Source: Pseudorhodoferax aquiterrae (lineage in GTDB: Bacteria; Pseudomonadota; Gammaproteobacteria; Burkholderiales; Burkholderiaceae_C). Taken from it: a stretch of DNA of 58,356 nt. Below are positions 1-10,568 of the stretch, piece by piece. Positions within the stretch are counted from its first letter, which is position 1; every line of letters begins with the position of its first letter. Under the pieces are notes generated by a model, which saw nothing but the letters and a program-made list of their open reading frames with translations, did no database searches and was not told where the DNA came from. A program made the translations under genes and the position numbers. The stretch lies in contig NZ_BMYK01000033.1 of assembly GCF_014652235.1 (NCBI RefSeq), forward strand, positions 1-58,356, in the 5' to 3' direction.

Positions 1-1
1 C

Positions 2-52
2 GCGCCTCGGCACGAGGCTGCCGACCCCTTCTTCACGAAAGATCCGGGCTAG
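2..52 (+). CDS. C-terminal end of a gene entering from the left edge (partial)
   Basis: Frame 2 is open from the window edge to a TAG at 50-52 and reads as a plausible polar C-terminus ending in PFFTKDPG. Only 16 codons are visible, so no function can be given. The left arm of the inverted repeat described next begins exactly at this stop codon. This is the kind of spacing seen when a palindromic element sits between two converging genes. The frame could be fortuitous. Confidence 0.35.
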   Translation, partial: APRHEAADPFFTKDPG

Positions 53-271
53 AGCGTGAGAGGCAATTGATTGGGCTCACGACGCGGTGCCCAAAGGCGC
101 CGGGCAAGGCGCGTCGCGCGGCCCATATCGGGATATGGGCAAGCGGCGCAACGCCGCCCGGCGCCTTTGGGGGCCGCGGCCCGAAGGGCAAGACCTCGCA
201 CCCCTCGGTCGGCATGGAGAACTGCGTCTGAAGAGGTCTTGCGTGAGTTCAAGCGATTGCCTCTCACGCTC

Positions 272-272
<1 letters not shown>
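51..272. repeat. REP/REPIN-like doublet with nested palindromes
   Basis: A 17-bp perfect inverted repeat occurs at 51-67 and 256-272. With mismatches it extends to about 29 bp per arm. Each arm is itself a hairpin, with CGTGAG at 55-60 pairing CTCACG at 76-81, and the same pair at 242-247 and 263-268. The spacer holds a 16-bp perfect inverted repeat (90-105/156-171), a 9-bp hairpin with a 2-nt loop at 121-140, a GGGCCGCGGCCC palindrome at about 171-182, and a 10-bp inverted repeat at 188-197/233-242. Two hairpin units in inverted orientation match a REP doublet (REPIN/BIME). Its outer ends coincide with the stop codons of both flanking genes, so it may also act as a bidirectional terminator. 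No coding frame here looks real. Confidence 0.7.
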
Positions 273-1810
<1,538 letters not shown>

Positions 1811-1860
1811 GGTGTGAAGGCGATGGACGGACGCGGCGCACAGCATGGGGAGCGCGCGGC

Positions 1861-1866
1861 TACCAT
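1861..1866 (+). promoter_or_regulatory. -10-like box (TACCAT) 11 nt before pgpA
   Basis: TACCAT lies 11 nt upstream of the pgpA ATG, so a transcript starting 6-7 nt downstream would have almost no leader. No good -35 is obvious. It is one of several similarly placed hexamers in the window. Confidence 0.4.
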
Positions 1867-1877
1867 CGCCTGCTTCC

Positions 1878-2426
1878 ATGACGACCGATACCGCTGTCTC
1901 CGCGCCCGACCCGGCGCTGCGCGCGCCGATTCTGCGGCCAAGCGCGCGTTTCATGCTGTCGCATCCGGCGCATTGGATCGCGCTGGGCTTCGGGTCCGGT
2001 CTCTCGCCCAAGGCGCCCGGCACGGCCGGCACGCTGTGGGCCTGGTTGGCGTACTGGGTGATGCAGAGCCGGCTCGACACGGCGCAGATCGGCTGGCTCA
2101 TCGCCGCCTCGCTGCCGCTGGGCTGGTGGGCCTGCACCACCTGTGCGCGCCACCTGCGCGTGGCCGACCCCGGCGCCATCGTCTGGGACGAGATCGTCGC
2201 GTTCTGGCTGGTGCTGTGGCTGGTCATGCCCACGGGTTTCTGGGGCCAGCTCGCGGCCTTCGCGCTGTTCCGCTTCTTCGATGCCGCCAAGCCCGGGCCC
2301 GTGGCCTGGGCCGACCGCCAGTTCAAGGGCTTCGGCGCGCGCGGCGGCTTCGGCATCCTGTTCGACGACCTGGTGGCGGCCTTCTGCACGCTGCTGGTGC
2401 TGGCTTTGTGGAGGTGGGTATGGTGA
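1878..2426 (+). CDS. pgpA: Phosphatidylglycerophosphatase A
   Basis: An inner-membrane phosphatase of 182 residues that dephosphorylates phosphatidylglycerophosphate to phosphatidylglycerol. The family signature GFGSGLSPKAPGTAGTL occurs near residues 37-53, followed by hydrophobic segments and the acidic motif IVWDEIVAFW. Another conserved stretch, RFFDAAKPGP, precedes the C-terminal membrane segment. The ATG at 1878 is preferred to an upstream alternative start because it matches the family N-terminus and lies just after a -10-like hexamer. The stop overlaps the pncC start (ATGGTGA, 2420-2426), so the two are translationally coupled. Confidence 0.95.
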   Translation: MTTDTAVSAPDPALRAPILRPSARFMLSHPAHWIALGFGSGLSPKAPGTAGTLWAWLAYWVMQSRLDTAQIGWLIAASLPLGWWACTTCARHLRVADPGAIVWDEIVAFWLVLWLVMPTGFWGQLAAFALFRFFDAAKPGPVAWADRQFKGFGARGGFGILFDDLVAAFCTLLVLALWRWVW

Positions 2427-2905
2427 ACGACTCCGTCGATGTGTTGGTGCCGCGCCTGGCCGATGTGCTGCGCGCGCGCGGCCTCCTGCTGGCCACGGCC
2501 GAAAGCTGCACGGGCGGGTTGATCGCCGGCGCCTGCACCGATCTGGCGGGCTCCAGTGACTGGTTCGACCGCGGCTTCGTGACCTACTCCAACGCGGCCA
2601 AGACCGAGATGCTGGGCGTGGACGCCGCGCTGATCGCCGCCCATGGTGCCGTCAGCGAGCCGGTGGCGCGGGCCATGGCCGAGGGGGCCGTGCGGCATGC
2701 CCGTGCCCAGCTGGCTGTGGCCGTGACGGGCGTGGCCGGGCCGGGCGGCGGCAGCGTCGAGAAGCCCGTGGGCACGGTGTGGTTCGGCTGGCGCCTGCCC
2801 GACGGCACGCACAGCGAGCAGCGCCGCTTCGGCGGCGACCGCGCCGCCGTGCGGGCGGCGACGGTGCAGTACGCGCTGGAACGCCTGCTGATCCTGCTGG
2901 GCTGA
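2420..2905 (+). CDS. pncC: Nicotinamide-nucleotide amidohydrolase PncC (CinA C-terminal type)
   Basis: A 161-residue stand-alone CinA C-terminal domain that deamidates NMN to nicotinate mononucleotide in NAD recycling. The hallmark TAESCTGGLIAG near the N-terminus carries the catalytic serine. GFVTYSNAAKTEMLGV and VAVTGVAGPGGG follow in the family order. A GGAGG Shine-Dalgarno lies 5 nt before the ATG inside the end of pgpA, giving a 7-nt gene overlap. The pgpA-pncC order is common in betaproteobacteria. The gene is intact and of standard length. Confidence 0.95.
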   Translation: MVNDSVDVLVPRLADVLRARGLLLATAESCTGGLIAGACTDLAGSSDWFDRGFVTYSNAAKTEMLGVDAALIAAHGAVSEPVARAMAEGAVRHARAQLAVAVTGVAGPGGGSVEKPVGTVWFGWRLPDGTHSEQRRFGGDRAAVRAATVQYALERLLILLG

Positions 2906-2929
2906 CTTTCGCGCCGATGCATTTTGTTA

Positions 2930-2960
2930 CTCGCAATTATGTTGCGTGCAATTTAATTGC
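2930..2960. promoter_or_regulatory. Likely OhrR operator
   Basis: GCAATTTAATTGC (2948-2960) is a perfect 6+1+6 palindrome very like known OhrR half-sites (AATT-centred). A second, weaker repeat, CGCAA...TTGCG, lies just upstream at 2932-2946. This AT-rich block stands out in high-GC surroundings and sits 17 bp before the ohrR start, as expected for autorepression of ohrR-ohr. Confidence 0.75.
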
Positions 2961-2977
2961 GAATTAGAATTCAGCGC

Positions 2978-3481
2978 ATGGCATCGAACCCCGCACTCGG
3001 CGAACAGGCATTGCAGCTGGACCACCAGCTCTGCTTCGCGCTGTATTCGGCCTCGCTGGCGATGACCAAGCTCTACAAGCCGCTGCTCGAGCCGCTGGGC
3101 CTCACCTACCCCCAATACTTGGCCATGCTGGCGCTGTGGGAAGAGGACGGCGCGATGGTGTCCACGCTGGGCGAGCGGCTGCGGCTGGATTCCGGCACGC
3201 TCACGCCCTTGCTCAAGCGGCTGGAGGCGGCCGGCCTGGTGCAGCGTGCGCGCGCGGCGGCGGACGAGCGCCGCGTGCACGTGCACCTGACGCCTGCCGG
3301 CCGTGCCCTGAAGGCCCAGGCGCTGGACATTCCCGCTTGCGTGCTGCAGGCCAGCCAATGCACGCTGGCCGAGATCTCCGAACTGACACAGCAGGTGCGT
3401 ACGCTGCGCGACCGCATCGCCTCGGTTTCCGTTTCACCCCCAACCGCTTCGACCGAAGCACTTTCCCAGGAGTCACCATGA
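2978..3481 (+). CDS. ohrR: OhrR, organic-peroxide-sensing MarR-family repressor
   Basis: A 167-residue MarR-family winged-helix repressor. The segment [14 protein letters not shown] places a cysteine at residue 19, matching the peroxide-sensing cysteine of OhrR. The following [22 protein letters not shown] and the recognition-helix region with [13 protein letters not shown] are typical. Oxidation of this Cys by organic hydroperoxides would release the operator upstream. ATG 2978 is chosen over an alternative start seven codons upstream, which would overlap the operator palindrome. The stop overlaps the ohr start by ATGA, so regulator and target form one coupled operon. Confidence 0.94.
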   Translation: MASNPALGEQALQLDHQLCFALYSASLAMTKLYKPLLEPLGLTYPQYLAMLALWEEDGAMVSTLGERLRLDSGTLTPLLKRLEAAGLVQRARAAADERRVHVHLTPAGRALKAQALDIPACVLQASQCTLAEISELTQQVRTLRDRIASVSVSPPTASTEALSQESP

Positions 3482-3900
3482 CCACCACGCTCGACAAGGT
3501 TCTGTACACCGCCCAATCCCACACCACGGGCGGCCGCGATGGCGGCGCCGGCAAGTCGTCCGACGGCAAGCTGGACGTCAAGCTGAGCTCGCCCGGCACC
3601 TCGGGCGCGGGCACCAACCCCGAGCAGCTGTTCGCCATCGGCTACTCGGTCTGCTTCATCGGCGCCATGAAGGCCGTGGGCGGCATGAAGAAGATCACCG
3701 TGCCGGCCGACGTGGCCGTGGATGCCGAGGTCGATCTGGGCCCGACCGCCAAGGGCTACGGCATCGCCGTGCGCATGAAGGTTTCGCTGCCCGGCATGGA
3801 CCGCACCGCCGCCCAGGAACTGGTCGATGCGGCCCACCAGGTCTGCCCGTACTCCAACGCCACGCGCGGCAACATCCCGGTCGAGATCACGCTGCTCTGA
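3478..3900 (+). CDS. ohr: Organic hydroperoxide resistance protein Ohr
   Basis: A 140-residue thiol peroxidase of the Ohr/OsmC family that reduces organic and lipid hydroperoxides in the cytoplasm. The two redox cysteines are Cys59 (GYSVCF) and Cys123 ([12 protein letters not shown]). Arg20 and Glu49 are at the expected places for the active-site salt bridge. A Shine-Dalgarno AGGAG lies 6 nt before the ATG. The gene is translationally coupled to ohrR. Confidence 0.97.
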   Translation: MTTTLDKVLYTAQSHTTGGRDGGAGKSSDGKLDVKLSSPGTSGAGTNPEQLFAIGYSVCFIGAMKAVGGMKKITVPADVAVDAEVDLGPTAKGYGIAVRMKVSLPGMDRTAAQELVDAAHQVCPYSNATRGNIPVEITLL

Positions 3901-3908
3901 CACCGGCA

Positions 3909-3935
3909 GGGCATCCGCCAGCGCGGCGGGTGCCC
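3909..3935 (+). terminator. Strong hairpin after ohr
   Basis: An 11-bp GC-rich stem (3909-3919 with 3925-3935, one G-U pair) with a 5-nt loop follows the ohr stop by 8 nt and precedes the srkA -10 box. There is no U-tract, so its terminator role is inferred from position only. Confidence 0.45.
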
Positions 3936-3950
3936 GGCGACAATCGCGCG

Positions 3951-4997
3951 ATGTCTTCCGACACCCTCTTCACGGACGCATCGCGCCACCCCTATGACAG
4001 CCTCACGCCCGACCGCGTGCTCGACGCGCTGGACAGCATCGGCCTGGTCGGCGACGGCCGGCTCATGGCGCTGAGCTCCTACGAGAACCGGGTCTACCAG
4101 GTGCAGCTGCAGAGCGCGCCCGCGGGCGTGCCCGAGACCGTGGTCGCCAAGTTCTACCGACCCGGCCGCTGGAGCGAGGCGCAGATCCTCGAGGAGCATG
4201 CCTTCGCCGCCGAGTTGGAGCAGGCCGAGGTGCCGGCCGTGGGGCCGCTGGCCATCGCCGGCGCGACGCTGCACCGTTTCGAGGACTTCTGGTTCGCGGT
4301 CAGCCCGCGCCGTGGCGGCCGCGCACCCGAGCTCGACGACTTCGAGGTGCTGGAATGGATCGGCCGCTTCCTCGCCCGCATCCACAGCGTGGGTGCCGCG
4401 CAGCCGTTCGCCGAGCGACCCACGCTGGACCTCCAGAGCTTTGGCACCGCGTCCAGGGACTGGCTGCTGGCCCACCACATGGTGCCGCTGGACGTGCAGG
4501 CCGAGTGGGAGCGCGTCTGCACCGAAGCGCTGCAGCGTGTCGAGGCCAGTGCCTTGCTGCAGGTCGGCCAGGCCGGCGGCATCGCCAGCCTGCGCCTGCA
4601 TGGCGACTGCCACCCCGGCAACATCCTCTGGACGCCGACCGACCGTCCCGGCGGCGGCCCGCACTTCGTCGACCTGGACGATGCGCGCATGGGCCCGGCG
4701 GTGCAGGACCTCTGGATGCTGCTGTCGGGCGACCGCAAGCAGCGCACGCTGCAGCTGTCGGGCCTCCTGGACGGTTACGAGCGATTCCGTGATTTCGACC
4801 GGCGCGAACTGGCGCTGATCGAGCCGCTGCGCACGCTTCGGCTGATCCACTACAGCGCCTGGCTCGCGCGCCGCTGGAGCGATCCGAGCTTTCCGGCGAA
4901 CTTCCCGTGGTTCGGCAGCAGCGACTACTGGCAAGGCCAGGTGGTGCTGCTGCAGGACCAGATCGAGGCGATGGACGAGGCGCCGCTGAGCGCCTGA
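3951..4997 (+). CDS. srkA: Stress response kinase SrkA (RdoA/YihE family)
   Basis: A 348-residue APH/choline-kinase-fold Ser/Thr protein kinase, linked in enterics to envelope and oxidative stress survival. The N-lobe has ENRVYQV and VVAKFYRPGRW with the ATP-binding Lys. The C-lobe has the Brenner motif LHGDCHPGNILW and the metal-binding FVDLDDARMGP, followed by DLWMLLSGDR. The ATG at 3951 follows a GACAAT box by 6 nt, so the message may be nearly leaderless; an in-frame start at 3930 would precede that box. It lies next to the ohr peroxide-defence genes. Confidence 0.93.
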   Translation: MSSDTLFTDASRHPYDSLTPDRVLDALDSIGLVGDGRLMALSSYENRVYQVQLQSAPAGVPETVVAKFYRPGRWSEAQILEEHAFAAELEQAEVPAVGPLAIAGATLHRFEDFWFAVSPRRGGRAPELDDFEVLEWIGRFLARIHSVGAAQPFAERPTLDLQSFGTASRDWLLAHHMVPLDVQAEWERVCTEALQRVEASALLQVGQAGGIASLRLHGDCHPGNILWTPTDRPGGGPHFVDLDDARMGPAVQDLWMLLSGDRKQRTLQLSGLLDGYERFRDFDRRELALIEPLRTLRLIHYSAWLARRWSDPSFPANFPWFGSSDYWQGQVVLLQDQIEAMDEAPLSA

Positions 4998-5007
4998 GCG
5001 CGCGGGG

Positions 5008-5379
5008 CTATGGGCCGCCGACGTTGTCGGCGTTGGTGTTGGCCGGCGGGGCCCGGCGAGGGTCCTTGGGGTCGTAGATCACGGTGCCGGTGCCCACGCC
5101 GGCGCCCACGCGCGCGCCGCTGTTGCCCACACCCGTGCTGACGCCCACGCCAGCGCCGGCCGAGACCTGGCCGCGCTGGTTGACCCCCACGCCCACGCCG
5201 ACGGGCCCGACACCGGTGCCCACGCCCACGTTGACATTGCCGCCCGAGCCCACGCCCACGCCGAGCGAGACCCCCGGAAACACGGGCACGCTGACGCCCA
5301 CGCCGGCCGCGCAGCCGCCCAGCAGCACAGCGCAGGCGAGGGCGGCAGGGACGGTGCAGCGGCGGGTGGCGTGGGTCAT
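5008..5379 (-). CDS. Gly/Val-rich repeat lipoprotein (unknown function)
   Basis: A 123-residue protein with a signal peptide ending in the lipobox LLGGC (Cys23), so a lipidated envelope protein is expected. Residues 26-100 are almost entirely alternating Gly and Val with Ser, Asn and Thr, built from short GVGVG-type units. This composition suggests a beta-rich, possibly surface-associated or amyloid-like segment. The tail, with YDPKDPRRAPP, is charged and proline-rich. It starts 14 bp after the htpG stop on the same strand. No enzymatic domain is recognised. Confidence 0.8.
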   Translation of the reverse strand: MTHATRRCTVPAALACAVLLGGCAAGVGVSVPVFPGVSLGVGVGSGGNVNVGVGTGVGPVGVGVGVNQRGQVSAGAGVGVSTGVGNSGARVGAGVGTGTVIYDPKDPRRAPPANTNADNVGGP

Positions 5380-5393
5380 GCCAGCTTGGACCT

Positions 5394-7430
<2,037 letters not shown>

Positions 7431-7483
7431 GTCTTTGTCGGTGTCAGGTCAGGCGCCCGGGCGGCACGCCGGGCAGGGCCGCA

Positions 7484-7510
7484 ATTATGGGCGGCGCAAA
7501 AGTCTTCAAG
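7484..7510 (-). promoter_or_regulatory. Sigma-32-type promoter of htpG
   Basis: On the minus strand CTTGAAG (7510-7504), a 12-nt spacer and CCCATAAT (7491-7484) closely fit the sigma-32 consensus CTTGAAA/CCCCATNT. The -10 ends 53 nt before the htpG ATG. The placement fits heat-shock control of htpG. Confidence 0.65.
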
Positions 7511-7648
7511 TCCGTGAACTAATCCGTCGTGGCTTGCCAACTGGTTACAAACTGCGCGAAAGCGGTTACATGTTGCGTGCAGTTACGTGTCGACAATTTT
7601 TCGTCCCGTGCATGTGCACTGCATCCACCTTCAAGAAAGATCAAACAG

Positions 7649-8344
7649 ATGGACAGCAACATCAAGAAATGGACGGCTGAATTCCTCGGCACCTTCTGGC
7701 TCACCTTCGGCGGTTGCGGCAGCGCCGTGCTGGCCGCGGCGTTCCCCCAGGTCGGCATCGGCCTGCTGGGCGTCTCGCTGGCTTTCGGCCTGACGGTGCT
7801 GACCGGTGCCTATGCCTTCGGGCCGATCTCGGGCGGCCATTTCAACCCGGCCGTGTCGGTCGGCCTGGCCGTCGGTGGCCGTTTCCGCTGGGCCGAGCTG
7901 CCGGGTTATGTCATCGCCCAGGTGTTGGGCGCCATCGCCGCCGCGGGCGTGCTGTACCTGATCGCCACGGGCAAGCCGGGCTTCGAGGTCGGCGGCTTCG
8001 CGAGCAACGGCTTCGGCGAACTGTCGCCCGGCAAGTACGGCATGACGGCCGTACTGATCGCCGAAGTGGTGCTGACGGCCGTGTTCCTGCTCGTCATCCT
8101 GGGCAGCACGGCCAAGCGTGCGCAGGGCGGCTTCGCCGGCCTGTCCATCGGCCTGTGCCTGACGCTGATCCACCTGGTCTCCATCCCGGTGTCCAACACC
8201 TCCGTCAACCCGGCGCGCAGCACGGGCCCGGCGCTGTTCGCCAGCACTGCAGCCATCGACCAGCTCTGGCTGTTCTGGGTCGCGCCCATCGTCGGCGCCG
8301 TGCTGGGCGCGCTGATCTACCAGGCCGTGCTCAGCGACGACTGA
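7649..8344 (+). CDS. aqpZ: Aquaporin Z
   Basis: A 231-residue MIP-family water channel of the inner membrane. Both NPA boxes are present, in HFNPAVS and SVNPARS, and six hydrophobic helices are visible. The Arg after the second NPA and the neighbouring [13 protein letters not shown] fit the narrow water-selective AqpZ type rather than glycerol facilitators. The ATG at 7649 is followed by a short polar N-terminus and helix 1. The stop lies 3 bp from the stop of rluF on the other strand. Confidence 0.96.
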   Translation: MDSNIKKWTAEFLGTFWLTFGGCGSAVLAAAFPQVGIGLLGVSLAFGLTVLTGAYAFGPISGGHFNPAVSVGLAVGGRFRWAELPGYVIAQVLGAIAAAGVLYLIATGKPGFEVGGFASNGFGELSPGKYGMTAVLIAEVVLTAVFLLVILGSTAKRAQGGFAGLSIGLCLTLIHLVSIPVSNTSVNPARSTGPALFASTAAIDQLWLFWVAPIVGAVLGALIYQAVLSDD

Positions 8345-8347
8345 AGT

Positions 8348-9184
8348 TCAGAAACTCTCGCCGGGGGCCAGGTAGCGCCACTGCCCCGGCGGCAGGCGGC
8401 CCAGCAGCACCCGGCCCATGCGGATGCGCTTCAAGCCCACGACCTTGAGGCCGACCTGCTCGCACATGCGGCGGATCTGGCGCTTCTTGCCTTCGGTCAG
8501 CACGAAGCGCAGCTGTTCGGCGTTCTCCCACTCCACCACGGCGGGCTTGAGCGGCTTGCCGTCCAGCGACAGCCCGTGCCGCAGCCGGGCGAGCTGTGCG
8601 GCCGGGAAGGCGGCGCGCACGTCCTGGGCCAGATCGCCCCATTGCACGCGCACGAGGTATTCCTTCTCCATGCGGCTGTCTTCGCCGATCAGCTGGCGCG
8701 CGACGCGGCCGTCCTGCGTGAGCACCAGCAGGCCCACGGAGTCGATGTCCAGCCGGCCCGCAGGTGCCAGGCCCCGCAACTGCGCAGGAGTGAAGCGGAT
8801 CGGTGTGCGGTCCTCGGCCCAGCGGTTCTGGGCCGTGACCAGCGTGACGGCTGGCGCATGGCCGTCTTCGGCCTGGCCGCTGACATAGCCCACGGGCTTG
8901 TGCAGCAGGATGGTCACTTGGCGCGCCTGCTGGCCCTGGGCCGCGCGTTCCACGGTGACGCGGTCCGCGGCCGAGACCTTCTGGCCCATGGTGGCGGGCT
9001 GACCGTTCACGCGCACCCAGCCGCGCTCGATCCAGTCGTCGGCCTCGCGGCGCGAGCACAGGCCCTGGTCGGCCATGCGCTTGTTCAGGCGCACGGGCTC
9101 GGATGGGCCACTGGCGGGAGCGGCCGCTGCGGCTTTGGGAATGCGGCGGATCGCTGGCGGAGAGGGGGGCTTGGGAGCGTTCAT
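8348..9184 (-). CDS. rluF: 23S rRNA pseudouridine synthase RluF-like
   Basis: A 278-residue pseudouridine synthase of the RsuA/RluB/E/F branch. An N-terminal Pro/Ala-rich extension precedes the S4 RNA-binding domain (about residues 31-80). The catalytic core contains [14 protein letters not shown] with the catalytic Asp146. The C-terminal [21 protein letters not shown] is diagnostic of this branch. RluF acts on U2604 of 23S rRNA in E. coli; the exact target here is inferred. It converges with aqpZ with a 3-bp gap. Confidence 0.88.
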   Translation of the reverse strand: MNAPKPPSPPAIRRIPKAAAAAPASGPSEPVRLNKRMADQGLCSRREADDWIERGWVRVNGQPATMGQKVSAADRVTVERAAQGQQARQVTILLHKPVGYVSGQAEDGHAPAVTLVTAQNRWAEDRTPIRFTPAQLRGLAPAGRLDIDSVGLLVLTQDGRVARQLIGEDSRMEKEYLVRVQWGDLAQDVRAAFPAAQLARLRHGLSLDGKPLKPAVVEWENAEQLRFVLTEGKKRQIRRMCEQVGLKVVGLKRIRMGRVLLGRLPPGQWRYLAPGESF

Positions 9185-9570
9185 GCGAAAAGCCGGCGCG
9201 GGCGCTGCGGGCGGCGGCGCAGTCTACGCCAGGCCTTGGCCGCGAGGGTCTTGCGCGCCAGCGGCCGACGGCGGCGCCCATGCACGCTAAAATCGCTGCC
9301 CTCGCCACGCGGCAGCTTGCCGATGCGGCGAACGGGTCCGGCGCGCTGCGCCCCTCGACCTGCCTCTGACCGGCTGGCTGCGCCGATCGCCAGTTTGCCG
9401 ATTCCCTGCGAGCGGCGAACGCCCGGGCCGGCGCTTCCCATTTTTCCGTCCCAACTGTTGCCAGGCGGCCAGCCGTCTGGCGTGTGCGTCCGGCCGATGG
9501 CGGCCGGGCCGTGTGATGAACCGAAGGCCGTGCCTGCAGCAAGCAGCACGGCCACTGCGAGGAGCTTTGA
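9185..9570 (+). promoter_or_regulatory. Long leader region of infA
   Basis: This 386-nt stretch has no convincing gene. A TAAAAT -10-like box lies at 9288-9293, which would give a 5' UTR of about 270 nt. Two imperfect direct repeats, starting near 9311 (CAGCTTGCCGAT...GCGGCGAACG) and 9391 (CAGTTTGCCGAT...GCGGCGAACG), both end in similar GC-rich blocks. An 8-bp stem (9526-9533/9546-9553, 12-nt loop) ends 5 nt before the Shine-Dalgarno GAGGAG (9559-9564). The layout suggests post-transcriptional control of IF-1. Confidence 0.5.
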
Positions 9571-9831
9571 ATGAGCAAGGAAGAACTGATTGAAATGCGC
9601 GGCAAGGTCGACGAGGTCCTGCCCGACTCGCGCTTCCGCGTGACGCTGGAAAACGGCCACCAGCTCGTGGCTTACACCGGCGGCAAGATGCGCAAGCACC
9701 GCATCCGCATCCTGGCTGGCGACAACGTGTCGCTGGAACTGTCGCCCTACGACCTGACCAAGGGCCGCATCACCTTCCGCCACCTCGAGACGCGCGGCCC
9801 GGCGCCCACCTCGCGGCCTGGGTCGCGCTGA
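9571..9831 (+). CDS. infA: Translation initiation factor IF-1
   Basis: An 86-residue S1-fold/OB protein that binds the ribosomal A site during initiation. Conserved blocks are [21 protein letters not shown], covering the first strands, and [16 protein letters not shown]. The last block, [14 protein letters not shown], is also typical. It is longer than the usual 72 residues, with a Pro/Ser/Arg tail after the fold. Burkholderiales often carry a second IF-1 outside the ribosomal-protein cluster, and the isolated context here fits such a copy. The Shine-Dalgarno GAGGAG is 6 nt before the ATG. Confidence 0.95.
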   Translation: MSKEELIEMRGKVDEVLPDSRFRVTLENGHQLVAYTGGKMRKHRIRILAGDNVSLELSPYDLTKGRITFRHLETRGPAPTSRPGSR

Positions 9832-9957
9832 CCGGGTGACAAAAACGTCAGGTCGTGTTCCATAAATGGCCGGAACATGCGGGCCTGGCGTCCGTTTTTG
9901 GGTGGAAAAGCGAGAAAAATGTCGCAATCCATGGGGCTGGAGGCAGCGATTCGAAGC

Positions 9958-9973
9958 TGGCACGCAACCTGCA
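9958..9973 (+). promoter_or_regulatory. Sigma-54 promoter of the pilin gene
   Basis: TGGCACG-CAAC-CTGCA matches the sigma-54 consensus TGGCACG-N4-TTGCW except for one base. The invariant GG (9959-9960) and GC (9971-9972) have the required 10-nt spacing. It lies 44 nt before the pilin ATG. Type IV pilins are classically driven by PilS/PilR from sigma-54 promoters. Confidence 0.85.
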
Positions 9974-10017
9974 CGGAAGTGCCGGTTGTTTCATCCACCA
10001 GTTTCGAGGAGTTCCGA

Positions 10018-10476
10018 ATGAAGCGTTCCATGCGCTCCCTGCAGAAGGGTTTCACCCTGATCGAGCTGATGATCGTGGTCGCGATCATCGGCATCTTGGC
10101 GGCGGTGGCGCTGCCGGCGTATCAGGATTACACGGTGCGGGCCAAAGTTTCGGAAGTGATCCTGGCGGCATCGTCTGCGCGGACGTCCATCGCGGAAGCT
10201 GCGCAGGTAAATGGCACCATGCCGTCCTCGACGGCTAGCGTTGTTGATACGCAGTCGTCTACTTATGTCGACAAGGTCGAATACGCGCAGGGCTCCACTG
10301 CATCGATTGGCGTCATAACCGTCACGGCCAAGGGTGATTCCAAGATCTCTGGCAAGACGATTCGGATGACTGGCACGCTGCAGACTAATGGCCAGGTGAC
10401 CTGGACCTGCGGCCCCGGCGCGAGCAGCCCCATCGACACGAAGTATTTGCCTGCAAGCTGCCGATCAGCTACCTGA
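10018..10476 (+). CDS. pilA: Type IV pilin major subunit (PilA/PilE-like)
   Basis: A 152-residue type IVa prepilin. The leader ends at Gly11 and the mature protein would start with Phe12 (cut by PilD), with Glu16 as mature Glu5. The hydrophobic helix [20 protein letters not shown] follows at residues 19-38. Two cysteines, Cys131 and Cys148, would form the C-terminal D-loop disulfide. The middle is rich in Ser and Thr, giving possible O-glycosylation sites for the ligases encoded just downstream. A GAGGA ribosome-binding site precedes the ATG. The gene uses more T/A-ending codons than its neighbours, as do the next 2.5 kb, suggesting diversifying transfer of pilin and ligase together. Confidence 0.96.
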   Translation: MKRSMRSLQKGFTLIELMIVVAIIGILAAVALPAYQDYTVRAKVSEVILAASSARTSIAEAAQVNGTMPSSTASVVDTQSSTYVDKVEYAQGSTASIGVITVTAKGDSKISGKTIRMTGTLQTNGQVTWTCGPGASSPIDTKYLPASCRSAT

Positions 10477-10496
10477 AGCAGCGCTTGATTGCATCG

Positions 10497-10523
10497 AAAG
10501 GGCCCCGGTAGGGGCCCTTTTCT
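10497..10523 (+). terminator. Rho-independent terminator after pilA
   Basis: A perfect 10-bp stem AAAGGGCCCC/GGGGCCCTTT (10497-10506/10511-10520) with a GGTA loop runs directly into TTTTC. It separates abundant pilin transcription from the downstream ligase genes, either fully or by attenuation. Confidence 0.9.
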
Positions 10524-10568
10524 ATGTAGGCATGAGGGTCGGCTGTTTAGCCCACTGATGAAGGCTTC

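Noticed and set aside
5008-5379. Possible CRISPR or tandem repeat from GTGGGC-like units
   Set aside because: The periodicity is 6 nt and coding, with no spacers; it reflects Gly-Val codons.
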